DNA of 64,000 nucleotides from Marinimicrobium locisalis. GTDB taxonomy: Bacteria > Pseudomonadota > Gammaproteobacteria > Pseudomonadales > Cellvibrionaceae. Shown here piece by piece: positions 34,869 through 43,312 of the stretch. Numbering within the stretch: position 1 is the first letter of the stretch; the number at the start of each line of letters is the position of its first letter. The notes beneath the pieces were generated by a model. The model had not been told where the DNA came from, did not search any database, and saw only the letters and a list, made by a program, of their open reading frames with translations. The stretch is from contig NZ_JBDLLG010000014.1 in the NCBI RefSeq assembly GCF_039822625.1, forward strand, positions 69,121-133,120, written 5' to 3'. The translations under genes were made by a program, and so were the position numbers.

Positions 34869-34965
34869 TGCGGGGTCTACCAGTTCAAGACACGCCGTAA
34901 ACCCATCCATGGGGGCTCGAATCGCGAGTCCCTCGCTCCACGGTCTTGAACTGGTAGACCCCGCA
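34869..34965 (-). repeat. Palindromic element R8 (type 1 core, reversed)
   Basis: Perfect 23-bp arms (34869-34891 and 34943-34965), 24 bp after the argA stop, around a 51-nt core. On the minus strand the core reads CGTGGAGCGAGGGACTCGCG..., with a GAGGGACTC hairpin and CCC-ATGGAT-GGG, ending TTTACGGCGT. The right flank CCTCATTGCC is the complement of the GGCACTGAGG flank with one change. Confidence 0.92.
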
Positions 34966-35062
34966 CACGACCTCATTGCCAATAGCTGACTCTTCAAGAT
35001 CCCCGCTTAGGGCACGGTAAGCCGAAGGCGCACCTGCCAAAATAAGGTGAGAGAGGCACTGA

Positions 35063-35224
35063 GGCCCGGAGTGGGGTGCACTGTTCCCGGACCGTGGAGC
35101 GCGGGATTCGCGATTCGAGCCTACAGGGGCCGCTCTATGGCATCCATGCCATCGCGGCATTAGTGAATCCCTTCACGTCATGTATTCACGGCGTGTCCGG
35201 GAACAGTGCGCCCCACTTCGGGCC
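35063..35224 (+). repeat. Palindromic element R9 (type 1 core with internal insertion)
   Basis: 30-bp arms (35063-35092 and 35195-35224) match at 28 positions; one of the two mismatches would be a G-U pair. The 102-nt core starts CGTGGAGCGCGGGATTCGCG like R8, but the last hairpin is interrupted: GCCTACAGGG is separated from ATGTATTCACGGCGT by about 51 nt that contain a GGCATCCATGCC hairpin. Flanks GGCACTGAGGCCCGG and CGGGCCGGACGTGAT match R2. Confidence 0.88.
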
Positions 35225-35330
35225 GGACGTGATACACCCACCTTACTAAACCAGGCCGGCCTAGACACCTCATAAAAGGTTTTCTGCTATTATTGGCGGC
35301 TTTTCGAACGTCGCCAAATAGAGAAAGACC

Positions 35331-37175
35331 ATGCCCGTTTATCGCTCCAAGACTACCACCGCCGGCCGGAACATGGCCGGGGCTCGCGCCCTGTGGCGCG
35401 CCACCGGGATGAAAGACGAAGACTTTCACAAACCCATTATCGCCGTCGCCAACTCCTTTACCCAATTCGTGCCCGGTCATGTCCACCTCAAAGACATGGG
35501 CCAACTGGTCGCCCGGGAAATTGAAAAAGCCGGTGGCGTCGCCAAAGAATTCAACACCATCGCCGTGGATGACGGCATCGCCATGGGCCACGACGGCATG
35601 CTCTACAGCCTGCCCTCCCGCGATATTATCGCCGACTCCGTGGAATACATGGTCAACGCCCACTGTGCCGATGCCCTGGTGTGCATCTCTAACTGCGACA
35701 AAATCACCCCGGGGATGCTGATGGCCGCCATGCGCCTGAACATCCCCGTCGTCTTTGTCTCCGGTGGTCCCATGGAAGCGGGCAAAACCAAGCTTGCCGA
35801 ACACAACCTGGACTTGATCGATGCCATGGTCATCGCCGCCGATGACTCCGTGGACGATGAGACCGTCGCCGAATACGAGCGCTCGGCCTGCCCCACCTGT
35901 GGCTCTTGCTCGGGCATGTTTACCGCCAACTCCATGAACTGCCTGACCGAAGCCCTGGGGCTTTCCCTGCCGGGCAACGGCACCATGCTCGCCACCCACG
36001 CCGACCGCGAAGAGCTCTTCCTGGAAGCGGCACGGCGGATTGTGGACATTACCAAACGCTATTACGAGCAGGATGACGAGCGAATGCTGCCTCGTTCTAT
36101 TGCCAACTTCAAAGCGTTTGAAAACGCCATGGCTCTGGATATCGCCATGGGAGGGTCCACCAATACGATACTGCACTTGCTAGCGGCGGCGCAGGAGGGC
36201 GAAATCGAGTTCAGTATGGTGGACGTCGACCGCCTCTCCCGCCAAATTCCTCAGCTGTGCAAGGTGGCGCCAAATACCCCGCAATATCATATCGAAGACG
36301 TGCATCGCGCTGGCGGGGTAATGAGCATCCTGGCAGAGCTGAACCGGGCGGGGCTCTTTCACAATGAGCTGCCTACGGTTCACAGCGATACCTTCCAAAA
36401 GGCGCTGGACCACTGGGACCTAGTTACTACAGACTCGGAAGAGGTGCGCACCTTTTTCAGAGCTGGCCCGGCGGGCATTCCCACCCAGCAGGCGTTCAGT
36501 CAGGCCACTCGCTGGCCCAGCCTCGACTCGGACCGTGCCCAGGGGTGCATTCGCTCACTGGAGCATGCTTACACCCGCGAAGGCGGCTTGGCCGTATTGA
36601 AAGGCAATATCGCGCTGGATGGCTGCGTGGTGAAAACCTCCGGGGTGGATGAAAGCTGCTGGGTGTTCGAGGGCCCGGCACGAGTGGTGGAGAGCCAGGA
36701 CGATGCCGTCGCCGCTATCCTTGAGGGTGTGGTGAAAGCCGGAGAAGTCGTTATTGTCCGCTACGAAGGCCCGCGGGGCGGGCCCGGTATGCAGGAGATG
36801 CTTTACCCCACCAGTTACCTGAAGTCCAAGGGGCTCGGCCAGTCCTGCGCTCTGCTCACTGACGGCCGCTTCTCCGGCGGCACCTCGGGCCTGTCCATCG
36901 GGCATGCCTCACCGGAAGCCGCCGCCGGGGGCGCTATCGGTTTGGTTGAGACCGGAGACATCATCCGGATCGATATCCCCAACCGCTCAATCAACGTGAA
37001 CCTGACCGACGCGGCGCTAAGCGAGCGTCGACAAGCCATGGAAGCTCTGGGCGAAAATGCCTGGAAGCCGAAAAAAGCACGCACCCGCCGCGTCAGTACC
37101 GCGCTTAAGGCCTATGCCAAGCTCGCCACCAGTGCCGACAAAGGCGCGGTGCGGGATCTAAGCCAATTGGATTAA
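35331..37175 (+). CDS. ilvD: Dihydroxy-acid dehydratase
   Basis: A 614-residue Fe-S enzyme producing the 2-keto acids that ilvE later aminates to valine and isoleucine. Cluster-ligand regions are seen: VCISNCDKITPGMLMAAMRL and YERSACPTCGSCSGMFTANS, with NCLTEALGLSLPGNGT. The C-terminal part has the RFSGGTSGLSIGHASPEAA motif and a catalytic-region serine. The usual E. coli-type length (616 aa) points to a [4Fe-4S] enzyme. A convergent terminator follows. Confidence 0.97.
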   Translation: MPVYRSKTTTAGRNMAGARALWRATGMKDEDFHKPIIAVANSFTQFVPGHVHLKDMGQLVAREIEKAGGVAKEFNTIAVDDGIAMGHDGMLYSLPSRDIIADSVEYMVNAHCADALVCISNCDKITPGMLMAAMRLNIPVVFVSGGPMEAGKTKLAEHNLDLIDAMVIAADDSVDDETVAEYERSACPTCGSCSGMFTANSMNCLTEALGLSLPGNGTMLATHADREELFLEAARRIVDITKRYYEQDDERMLPRSIANFKAFENAMALDIAMGGSTNTILHLLAAAQEGEIEFSMVDVDRLSRQIPQLCKVAPNTPQYHIEDVHRAGGVMSILAELNRAGLFHNELPTVHSDTFQKALDHWDLVTTDSEEVRTFFRAGPAGIPTQQAFSQATRWPSLDSDRAQGCIRSLEHAYTREGGLAVLKGNIALDGCVVKTSGVDESCWVFEGPARVVESQDDAVAAILEGVVKAGEVVIVRYEGPRGGPGMQEMLYPTSYLKSKGLGQSCALLTDGRFSGGTSGLSIGHASPEAAAGGAIGLVETGDIIRIDIPNRSINVNLTDAALSERRQAMEALGENAWKPKKARTRRVSTALKAYAKLATSADKGAVRDLSQLD

Positions 37176-37211
37176 CAAAGAGCGGCAAGGACGCCTCGCT
37201 AAAACACACAC

Positions 37212-37239
37212 AAAAAAGCCGGCAACAGCCGGCTTTTTT
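37212..37239. terminator. Bidirectional terminator between ilvD and the TPR gene
   Basis: A 12-bp perfect stem (37212-37223 with 37228-37239) around AACA, with six A residues on one side and six T on the other. It therefore ends both the plus-strand ilvD transcript and the minus-strand TonB operon. Confidence 0.92.
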
Positions 37240-37258
37240 GCGAACACAAGAGAGTGAA

Positions 37259-38710
37259 TTAGGCCGGGCCGCCTGGCAGCGACAGTCCGTCTTCCTCTTC
37301 CCACTTTTTCTTACGTTCCTGGTAGCGCTCTTCCTGGCGACGCAGTTCCTCTTCGCGCTTCTTCTCGCCTTCGGAGTATTTAATCCACTGCTTCGCCGCT
37401 TCTTCACTACGCTTATCTTTGGCAGCCTCTTTCAAAACCTCAATGGCCTTGTCGTACTGTTCCAAATTCACGTAAGCGGTCCCCATTCTCAGGTAAACCT
37501 GGTCCGGCCGGTCAATGCCTTTGTCCAGAGCTTCCTTGGCCGCGTCAACGGACTCCTCGTAGCGATCATTCAGCATATAGATGGCTGACAGGCGCGCAAA
37601 CAGATCACCTTCGTCCGATTTCTCGGCGGCCTTTTCCATTTCCATCATTGCCTTTTCGGTTTCCTGGGCCAGGCTCCAGGAGTTGGCCAGAAGCTCCAGA
37701 TTGCGAGCGGTGGGCTCGATAATCTCATCTTCGTAGATGCCCTTGTCCAAAACCTTGGCTGCCTTGTAGGGCACCTCGCGGTCCAGGTACAAGGAAGCCA
37801 TGGAAACCAGGATGTTCTCTTTATCCAGACCACCGAGCAGGTACACTACTTCCAGGGTATGCAAGCGATCGTCGAAGCGCTCCAGTAAGCTGTACATGTC
37901 AGACAGCTGACGCCAGGTGGAGACTTTCGGATAGTGCTTAACCATCTTCTCCAATACATTGGCCGTGGCCTGATAGTCTTCCCGCTCGAAGTACAGCAAA
38001 CGCTGCATGGCGAACCAGTTTTCGTCGGGAACCTTTCCTTCGGCCTCGGTCATGCTGACCGCCTTGTTCACGTGCGCCAACGCCCGATCTTCCTGCCCCA
38101 TTTGATAGAACAGCAGCGAAAAGGTGTAGTACTGGTCGGCGTTGATACTGGTTACCAGGTTCGTCCAGTTTTTAAACGCTTCCAGTGCCGCATCTAAGTT
38201 CTCTTCCTGCATGTGCAGTTTGCCCAGCACCTGCCAAGTACCTGTTTCCATGCCGGTCGGAATCTGGGGAGAACGTGCCACCACTTTTTCAAACGCTTCA
38301 ATGGTACGCAGCGTATTGTCTTGCTGGTAGTGCACGTTAGCCAGGAAGTTATAAATTTGGGCCTGCTCGTACGCGTTGTACTCGCTGATGTTGGACTCCA
38401 TCTCCTGAAGGAGATTGAGTGCCTCACCCAGATCCGGCTCCTGACCAGAGTCTTCCTCGGGATCAATAAAGGACTGTACTTCCGACAGTTCTTCATTCAA
38501 CCGCTGGCTGATACCGGGAATCCGACGGGGTTCCGGTGGCTCACTCGCGGGCCGAATCAGCTCCTGAGCCGCTGCGGTGCCCAAGGTCCAGGCCGCTTCC
38601 GGCGCGAACGCATCGGCGACGACGGTGGATACGGCGGGAGCGGTGACCAGAGCCGCGGCCAACAGGCTGCGATTCAGAGTGCCCGCAATCGTTGCTTTCA
38701 CTTTATTCAC
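37259..38710 (-). CDS. Periplasmic TPR protein of the TonB2-like operon
   Basis: About 483 residues from GTG 38710, which has GGGGG eight bases upstream; ATG 38734 overlaps the tonB stop and would add MTRLGVKT. A signal-like hydrophobic segment (RSLLAAALVTAPAVSTVVA) precedes helical repeats of TPR type (AFEKVVARSPQIPTGMETGT..., EQYDKAIEVLKEAAKDKRSE). It ends with a charged region (KREEELRRQEERYQERKKKW). It is last in the DUF3450-ttpC-exbB-exbD-tonB operon, the position of the TPR gene in Vibrio TonB2 systems, and probably organises the complex. Confidence 0.82.
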   Translation of the reverse strand: MNKVKATIAGTLNRSLLAAALVTAPAVSTVVADAFAPEAAWTLGTAAAQELIRPASEPPEPRRIPGISQRLNEELSEVQSFIDPEEDSGQEPDLGEALNLLQEMESNISEYNAYEQAQIYNFLANVHYQQDNTLRTIEAFEKVVARSPQIPTGMETGTWQVLGKLHMQEENLDAALEAFKNWTNLVTSINADQYYTFSLLFYQMGQEDRALAHVNKAVSMTEAEGKVPDENWFAMQRLLYFEREDYQATANVLEKMVKHYPKVSTWRQLSDMYSLLERFDDRLHTLEVVYLLGGLDKENILVSMASLYLDREVPYKAAKVLDKGIYEDEIIEPTARNLELLANSWSLAQETEKAMMEMEKAAEKSDEGDLFARLSAIYMLNDRYEESVDAAKEALDKGIDRPDQVYLRMGTAYVNLEQYDKAIEVLKEAAKDKRSEEAAKQWIKYSEGEKKREEELRRQEERYQERKKKWEEEDGLSLPGGPA

Positions 38711-38726
38711 TGTCTTAACCCCCAAC

Positions 38727-39353
38727 CTAGTCATCCTGCAGCTCGAAGACGAAACGATAGCTCACACCGGCTACTTCCACCGGCTCGCCATCCACCACGC
38801 GAGGACGGAACTTAAACCGCTCCGCCGCACGAATCGCCGAGCGATTGAAGATGCTGGTTTCGTTACCCTCAGTATCCACTGCGTTAACGACTTTAACGTC
38901 ACGGGTGGCCCCACTGGGGGTCACGGTAAACTGCACCGTTACAAAGCCTTCAATACCCCGGGAGGCGGCACGACGCGGGTACTCGGGAGCCACCGCGACG
39001 ATCGGCATATACTCGCCGTCGCCGGAGAAGTTGCCACCGGTGCCCATGTTCATGTCCAGCCCCATACTCGGCGCCGCCATATTCAAAGCGCCAGCGTCAA
39101 CGTCCGGAGACTCGAACTCCGGTTCCGGAATATCCGGGGGAGGCTCGTTCGGGTTCTCCGGCTTTTGAGGCTTGGCCGCTTCATACTGCGTCTCAATCTC
39201 CGTATCCGGCATGCGAATATCGGCGATTTTGCGGTCTTCGGGCTCATCGTCCTGACCAAGGTCGGCGTTGATCAGAGATTGCATCAAAAACAACAGGGCA
39301 ACCGTTATAACGACCGACAGTGCCCCTGCAATACCTACTCTTGCAAAATTCAT
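38727..39353 (-). CDS. tonB: TonB-family energy transducer
   Basis: A 208-residue protein: N-terminal transmembrane anchor (ALSVVITVALLFLMQSLI), a Pro/Glu-rich periplasmic spacer (KPQKPENPNEPPPDIPEPEF), and a C-terminal TonB domain (YPRRAASRGIEGFVTVQFTV, RFKFRPRVVDGEPVEVAGVS). It would relay proton-motive energy from ExbB/ExbD to outer-membrane receptors. It begins 6 bp after exbD. Its short length and position match the TonB2 subtype. Confidence 0.9.
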   Translation of the reverse strand: MNFARVGIAGALSVVITVALLFLMQSLINADLGQDDEPEDRKIADIRMPDTEIETQYEAAKPQKPENPNEPPPDIPEPEFESPDVDAGALNMAAPSMGLDMNMGTGGNFSGDGEYMPIVAVAPEYPRRAASRGIEGFVTVQFTVTPSGATRDVKVVNAVDTEGNETSIFNRSAIRAAERFKFRPRVVDGEPVEVAGVSYRFVFELQDD

Positions 39354-39359
39354 AGCAGC

Positions 39360-39764
39360 CTAGTTCTCTTCAGTGGAGACAGCGACGTTGGTAATGCCCA
39401 GTTCGCGCGCAGACTCAGTGATGGAGATGACAAATTCCATGTCCGCTCCCTGATCCGCCTGGATAACCACTGTCCCATTCGGGTTTTCGGCCTGCAAACG
39501 CTCGATCTGCGCCCGGACACCACGCTTGTCCACCTGCTTCTTATCGATCCAGATTTCGTTATTTTCATTAACGCCAATCAGAATCGCGGCTTCTTCCTTG
39601 GGATCGGCCATGGTCGCTTCAGGTCGAGTAACTTCAATCCCCGTCTCTTTAATAAATGTAGCAGTCACGATGAAGAAGATCAGCATGATGAACACCACAT
39701 CGAGCATGGGCGTCAAGTCAATGGCCTGGGCTTCTTCTTCGGCTTTCTGATTGTTCCTGCTCAT
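39360..39764 (-). CDS. exbD: ExbD-type biopolymer transport protein
   Basis: A 134-residue protein with one transmembrane helix (about 20-41, LDVVFIMLIFFIVTATFI). It includes the conserved Asp in the membrane segment (DLTPMLDVVFIML) that carries protons, and a periplasmic domain (VVIQADQGADMEFVISITES). It is the partner of the two ExbB-type proteins encoded just upstream. Confidence 0.93.
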   Translation of the reverse strand: MSRNNQKAEEEAQAIDLTPMLDVVFIMLIFFIVTATFIKETGIEVTRPEATMADPKEEAAILIGVNENNEIWIDKKQVDKRGVRAQIERLQAENPNGTVVIQADQGADMEFVISITESARELGITNVAVSTEEN

Positions 39765-39804
39765 GGGATATCTCTTAAATACCGGTTAAAACTGGGTGTC
39801 GGCC

Positions 39805-40332
39805 TTAGTGATCCATCGTCAGGTGATCGGCAAACAGGTGATTTTCGCGCTCGGCAATCCGCTCCAGGTAGGTATTGGCAAACAGACCCGAAAGGGCTGC
39901 CACCATGCCTGCCATGGTTGGAATCGTCGCTTTGGCCACGCCGCCAGCCATCTGTTTGGCATCGCCGCCGCCGGTCATTGCGAGTACGTTAAACACCTCG
40001 ATCATCCCAGTGACCGTGCCGAGAAGACCCAGCAACGGACACAGGCTCACCATGGTCGCGATCATATCCATGTTGGTGTTGATCTTCTCGGAAATGCGAG
40101 AAATCATTGCCTCACGGATTTGACGGGCATTCCAGGACTTGCGCTCACTGCGGCTTTCCCACTGATCCAGCGCCGCCTGGACATCGCTTTTCAGACCCCC
40201 CTTGAAGTACCAGAACCGCTCAAAGATGAGGGTCCACATCAAGAAGGTGAGGATGGCGATGAGCACTAGCACAAAGCCACCCTGATCCAAAAAGGCTTTA
40301 ATGGCTGCAAACGCTTCCATTATTGCCAACAT
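39805..40332 (-). CDS. exbB: ExbB-type proton channel protein (short form)
   Basis: A 175-residue MotA/TolQ/ExbB-family protein with three predicted transmembrane segments: FVLVLIAILTFLMWTLIF, MIATMVSLCPLLGLLGTVTG and AMAGMVAALSGLFA-like. The GLLGTVTGMIEVF motif is characteristic. It lies between ttpC and exbD and would form the proton-driven motor with ExbD. Confidence 0.92.
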   Translation of the reverse strand: MLAIMEAFAAIKAFLDQGGFVLVLIAILTFLMWTLIFERFWYFKGGLKSDVQAALDQWESRSERKSWNARQIREAMISRISEKINTNMDMIATMVSLCPLLGLLGTVTGMIEVFNVLAMTGGGDAKQMAGGVAKATIPTMAGMVAALSGLFANTYLERIAERENHLFADHLTMDH

Positions 40333-40342
40333 GGTTTATCTC

Positions 40343-41725
40343 CTACTTGCGCTCAGCGTTTTCGGCCACAATACCGGTGGTCTGTTCATCCAGGATGTGG
40401 ATGATACGCTTGGCGCGGCCATTGACGAGGGTATGCAGCAGAACCGTGGGGATCGCTACGACCAGACCCAATACCGTGGTGATCAACGCGGAGGAGATAC
40501 CGCCGGCCATGTTTTTGGGATCACCCGCACCGAAGATGGTGATGGCCTGGAAGGTCAGAATCATACCGACCACGGTACCCAGCAGACCCATCAGCGGCGC
40601 AACGGCGGCGATGATCTTCAGCAAGGACAGACCGCTTTCGATCTTCGGACGCTCTTTCAGAACGGCTTCTTCAAGCTTCAGTTCCAGAGTCTCGGGATCA
40701 ACGCCTTTGTTGTCATCAGCTACTTTCAATACACGACCCAGCGGGTTGTTCTCGCTCGGAGTGCTGGACTTCAACTGAGAGCTTACCTTGGCGTTAACCA
40801 GAGTCAGAACGATGATGCGCCAGATACCCAACAGGAAGGCGAACACACCCACCGCGGTGATCACGTACCCAACACCGCCGCCCTGGTGCCAACGCTCACC
40901 CCAAGTGGGGCTGTCGATCAGCGCAGTCAGCAGAGAGCCGCCGGTCGGGCCAGTCGGGTCGATGCCTACGCGCACCAGGCCGGATTCGGCTGCTTGCAGA
41001 TTGGCCGCGGACTCCTGGATGTTGCCGGAGGGCTGGCGAGCCAGTTGCTCCATCTTGGCACCATCGGGAATGAAAGCCAGGTACTTGCCTTCGGAAACCA
41101 GGTTGTAGGAACCGATACGGACCACTTCCTGTTCCATCTTGTCGCCGTTGGGCTTGATCACTTCGCCGTTGAAGCTGACGATCTTGCCGCTTTCGACCAT
41201 TTGACGCTGCAGCTCGTACCACAGGCGCTCGATTTCATCGATGCTCGGCAGACGAGTGTTGCTGTTCATCTTGTCGATCAGGCCCGCCAGGAATTCACCA
41301 CGGTTGGGGTACTGAGCGCTGATGATGGAAGTCTGAATCGTGGAGCGCAGGTCACCAGCGGTAGAGGTCAGGTGGCCGAACAACTCACGTAGAGAACCCA
41401 GACGCTCGTTCAACTGAGAGCGCTTGGCATCTACTTCCAGCTCTTGTTCGTCGTAGCGAGCTTCCAAAGTTTCGGAGCGCTGCTCTTCCTGCACGCGCAG
41501 GTTGCGAGCCTCTTCCAGCAGTTGTTGCTGCTGGTTGCGCTCCTGACGGAAGCGCGCTTCGCGCTGACGGTGCTCCTGAGACTCGTTCACACGAGACTCG
41601 CGAACCATTTCCAGCAGCTCATCGAGCGTACCGGCCTTATCGGCGTCTTGGGCCAGGGCGACATTGGTGCTCAGCAGACCCGCTGCCAGGGCAACCAGAG
41701 AGCCCTTCAAAAACGTCATCTTCAT
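40343..41725 (-). CDS. ttpC: TtpC-like long ExbB-family protein
   Basis: A 460-residue protein: signal peptide (MKMTFLKGSLVALAAGLLST...), about 220 residues of periplasmic coiled coil (ESRVNESQEHRQREARFRQE), a transmembrane helix (VGYVITAVGVFAFLLGIW), then a MotA/TolQ/ExbB core (LLKIIAAVAPLMGLLGTVVG). The extra periplasmic module is the mark of TtpC, the fourth component of Vibrio TonB2 systems. Gene order DUF3450-ttpC-exbB-exbD-tonB-TPR is the same as there. The start overlaps the DUF3450 stop by 4 bp. Confidence 0.88.
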   Translation of the reverse strand: MKMTFLKGSLVALAAGLLSTNVALAQDADKAGTLDELLEMVRESRVNESQEHRQREARFRQERNQQQQLLEEARNLRVQEEQRSETLEARYDEQELEVDAKRSQLNERLGSLRELFGHLTSTAGDLRSTIQTSIISAQYPNRGEFLAGLIDKMNSNTRLPSIDEIERLWYELQRQMVESGKIVSFNGEVIKPNGDKMEQEVVRIGSYNLVSEGKYLAFIPDGAKMEQLARQPSGNIQESAANLQAAESGLVRVGIDPTGPTGGSLLTALIDSPTWGERWHQGGGVGYVITAVGVFAFLLGIWRIIVLTLVNAKVSSQLKSSTPSENNPLGRVLKVADDNKGVDPETLELKLEEAVLKERPKIESGLSLLKIIAAVAPLMGLLGTVVGMILTFQAITIFGAGDPKNMAGGISSALITTVLGLVVAIPTVLLHTLVNGRAKRIIHILDEQTTGIVAENAERK

Positions 41726-42504
41726 TGTGCTGCCTCCGGAGCCTGAACGGGTAACATCATGATGTCCTGACTTGCCTGGTCACGGGCAATACGCAAACCT
41801 TTGAGAATGTGGTTACGGTAGGAATCATCCAGCTGGACCCAGGCTTCCTGTTCTTTGTCCCAGGCACCTTGCTGCTCGGTGTCGGTAGTCTGATACATCA
41901 GAGAGATCCGACCAACGCGCAGAATATTCACTTCGCGCGGCTGACCGTCCACTTCCAAGGTATCGCGGTAGGTATCGAGGAACCGTCCGTATTCGGACTC
42001 GATGCGATAGGCTTCCAGAACCTGGCGGAACTTTTCCGCCACGGAGATATCCGCGCGGTCCTGGTTTTCGCGCAGCATCTCGATGCGAGCGCGGCGCTCT
42101 TCCAGGTGGAAGGGCATATCCAGCTCAACAAACTGCTCCAGCGCATCAAGCATGTCCATTACCAGCGGCTGAATCTGACGCTCGATAACAGTCACTTGTT
42201 CAATGGACTGATCCAGGTCCTTCAGAACGCGCTGCTGGGCTTCGATTTGCCGCTCAAGCTGAAGGTTATAAGTGCGCAAGCCCTCAATTTCCTTGTTTAC
42301 AGTCTTGAACTGCTGCATTAGGTCATCGGCTTCCTGTGCCAGGCGATCAATGCGCTGCTGGCTTTCTTGGGCCATTGCGGTTTTGGCCTCACCGACCTGG
42401 ATAATTTGCTCCAGGGTTTCATCTGCCACGGCAACGCTACCCATTAGCGCGCCGGCAGAAAGCGCGGTGGTCAGAGCCACGGCTTTCAATCGCTGCTTTT
42501 TCAT
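41722..42504 (-). CDS. DUF3450 periplasmic coiled-coil protein of the TonB2-like operon
   Basis: A 260-residue protein. The ATG at 42504 follows GGGGGAAAT and gives signal MKKQRLKAVALTTALSAGAL then MGSVAVADE; the open frame extends 42 codons further upstream without family similarity. The mature part is almost wholly coiled coil (EQIIQVGEAKTAMAQESQQR, QQFKTVNKEIEGLRTYNLQL) with the DUF3450 region ALEQFVELDMPFHLEERRAR. It is first in the operon; its function is unknown but it is constantly linked to TtpC. Confidence 0.87.
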   Translation of the reverse strand: MKKQRLKAVALTTALSAGALMGSVAVADETLEQIIQVGEAKTAMAQESQQRIDRLAQEADDLMQQFKTVNKEIEGLRTYNLQLERQIEAQQRVLKDLDQSIEQVTVIERQIQPLVMDMLDALEQFVELDMPFHLEERRARIEMLRENQDRADISVAEKFRQVLEAYRIESEYGRFLDTYRDTLEVDGQPREVNILRVGRISLMYQTTDTEQQGAWDKEQEAWVQLDDSYRNHILKGLRIARDQASQDIMMLPVQAPEAAQ

Positions 42505-42779
42505 ATTTCCCCCAACTCGGGTGCTTGCATCAGATGAGTATGCGACAGAAAAGCTGCCACACAACACGTTATCCACACTTTGCCTCAAAAGGCAGGCAGA
42601 GCCTCTAGGAGGCAGCCAAGAACGCCGCATTGTAATAAGACCGTGAGTTCACATTCAATGCTTTGGGGAAACGGCTGCCGAAATGCTACCAATCTACCCA
42701 ACCAGGTAACAAAAAGTCACCTTGACTGCCTCCCTCAGGTAACAACTGATCAACAATTAACCAGCTGCTTTTGCTGTCA

Positions 42780-43280
42780 TCAAGTTGTCACCCTTTCAAA
42801 TTCCTGAAAAACGTAACGGTAAGGCTCAGTTTCTGCCCCCGTACGCTCCCGGGACAGGCGCCAGTGTGTTTCATCCAGGGCAGGAAAGAAAGCATCGCCT
42901 TCCACATTCGCCTCCACTCGAGTCAGATAGACACGATCGGCCAGGGGCAAACTCTGACGATAAATCTCCTCCCCACCCATGATAATGACTTCCGCCAAGT
43001 CCGGCTGCTCTTGCCGAACCAGCGCCAGCGCCGCCTCAATGCTGTCGACCCAGCGCAAATTGGGCGACTCGGAGGTTTGGGGCCGACGGCTGATAACGAT
43101 GTTCAGCCGGCCCGGCAGAGGGCGACCGATGGATTCATGGGTTTTGCGCCCCATAATCACCGGTTTACCCATGGTGACGGACTTGAAGTATTTGAGGTCC
43201 TCCGGCAGACGCCAGGGCAACTCGTTGTTGCGGCCAATTACACCGTTGCGCGCGGCCGCCACAATCAGTGACACTTTCAT
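42780..43280 (-). CDS. folA: Dihydrofolate reductase
   Basis: A 166-residue NADPH-dependent enzyme that regenerates tetrahydrofolate after the thymidylate synthase reaction. The N terminus MKVSLIVAAARNGVIGRNNE, the WRLPEDLKYFKSVTMGKPVI segment with the active-site acidic residue, GRKTHESIGRPLPGRLNIVI and the Gly-Gly pair in IIMGGEEIYRQSL are diagnostic. It is encoded 32 bp after thyA, its metabolic partner. Confidence 0.96.
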   Translation of the reverse strand: MKVSLIVAAARNGVIGRNNELPWRLPEDLKYFKSVTMGKPVIMGRKTHESIGRPLPGRLNIVISRRPQTSESPNLRWVDSIEAALALVRQEQPDLAEVIIMGGEEIYRQSLPLADRVYLTRVEANVEGDAFFPALDETHWRLSRERTGAETEPYRYVFQEFERVTT

Positions 43281-43312
43281 GGTGCTCTCCTTCCTATGCC
43301 CAGCCAGCGCCG

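Noticed and set aside
17375..35224. CRISPR array or integron attC sites as explanation for the palindromic elements
   Set aside because: There is no regular spacing, no constant direct repeat with spacers, no cas or integrase gene, and the arms vary while cores are conserved. The GTTRRRY core of attC is not present at the ends.
42569..42577. Perfect DnaA box TTATCCACA upstream of the DUF3450 operon
   Set aside because: A single 9-mer without further boxes, AT-rich unwinding region or replication genes. Chance occurrence is likely.
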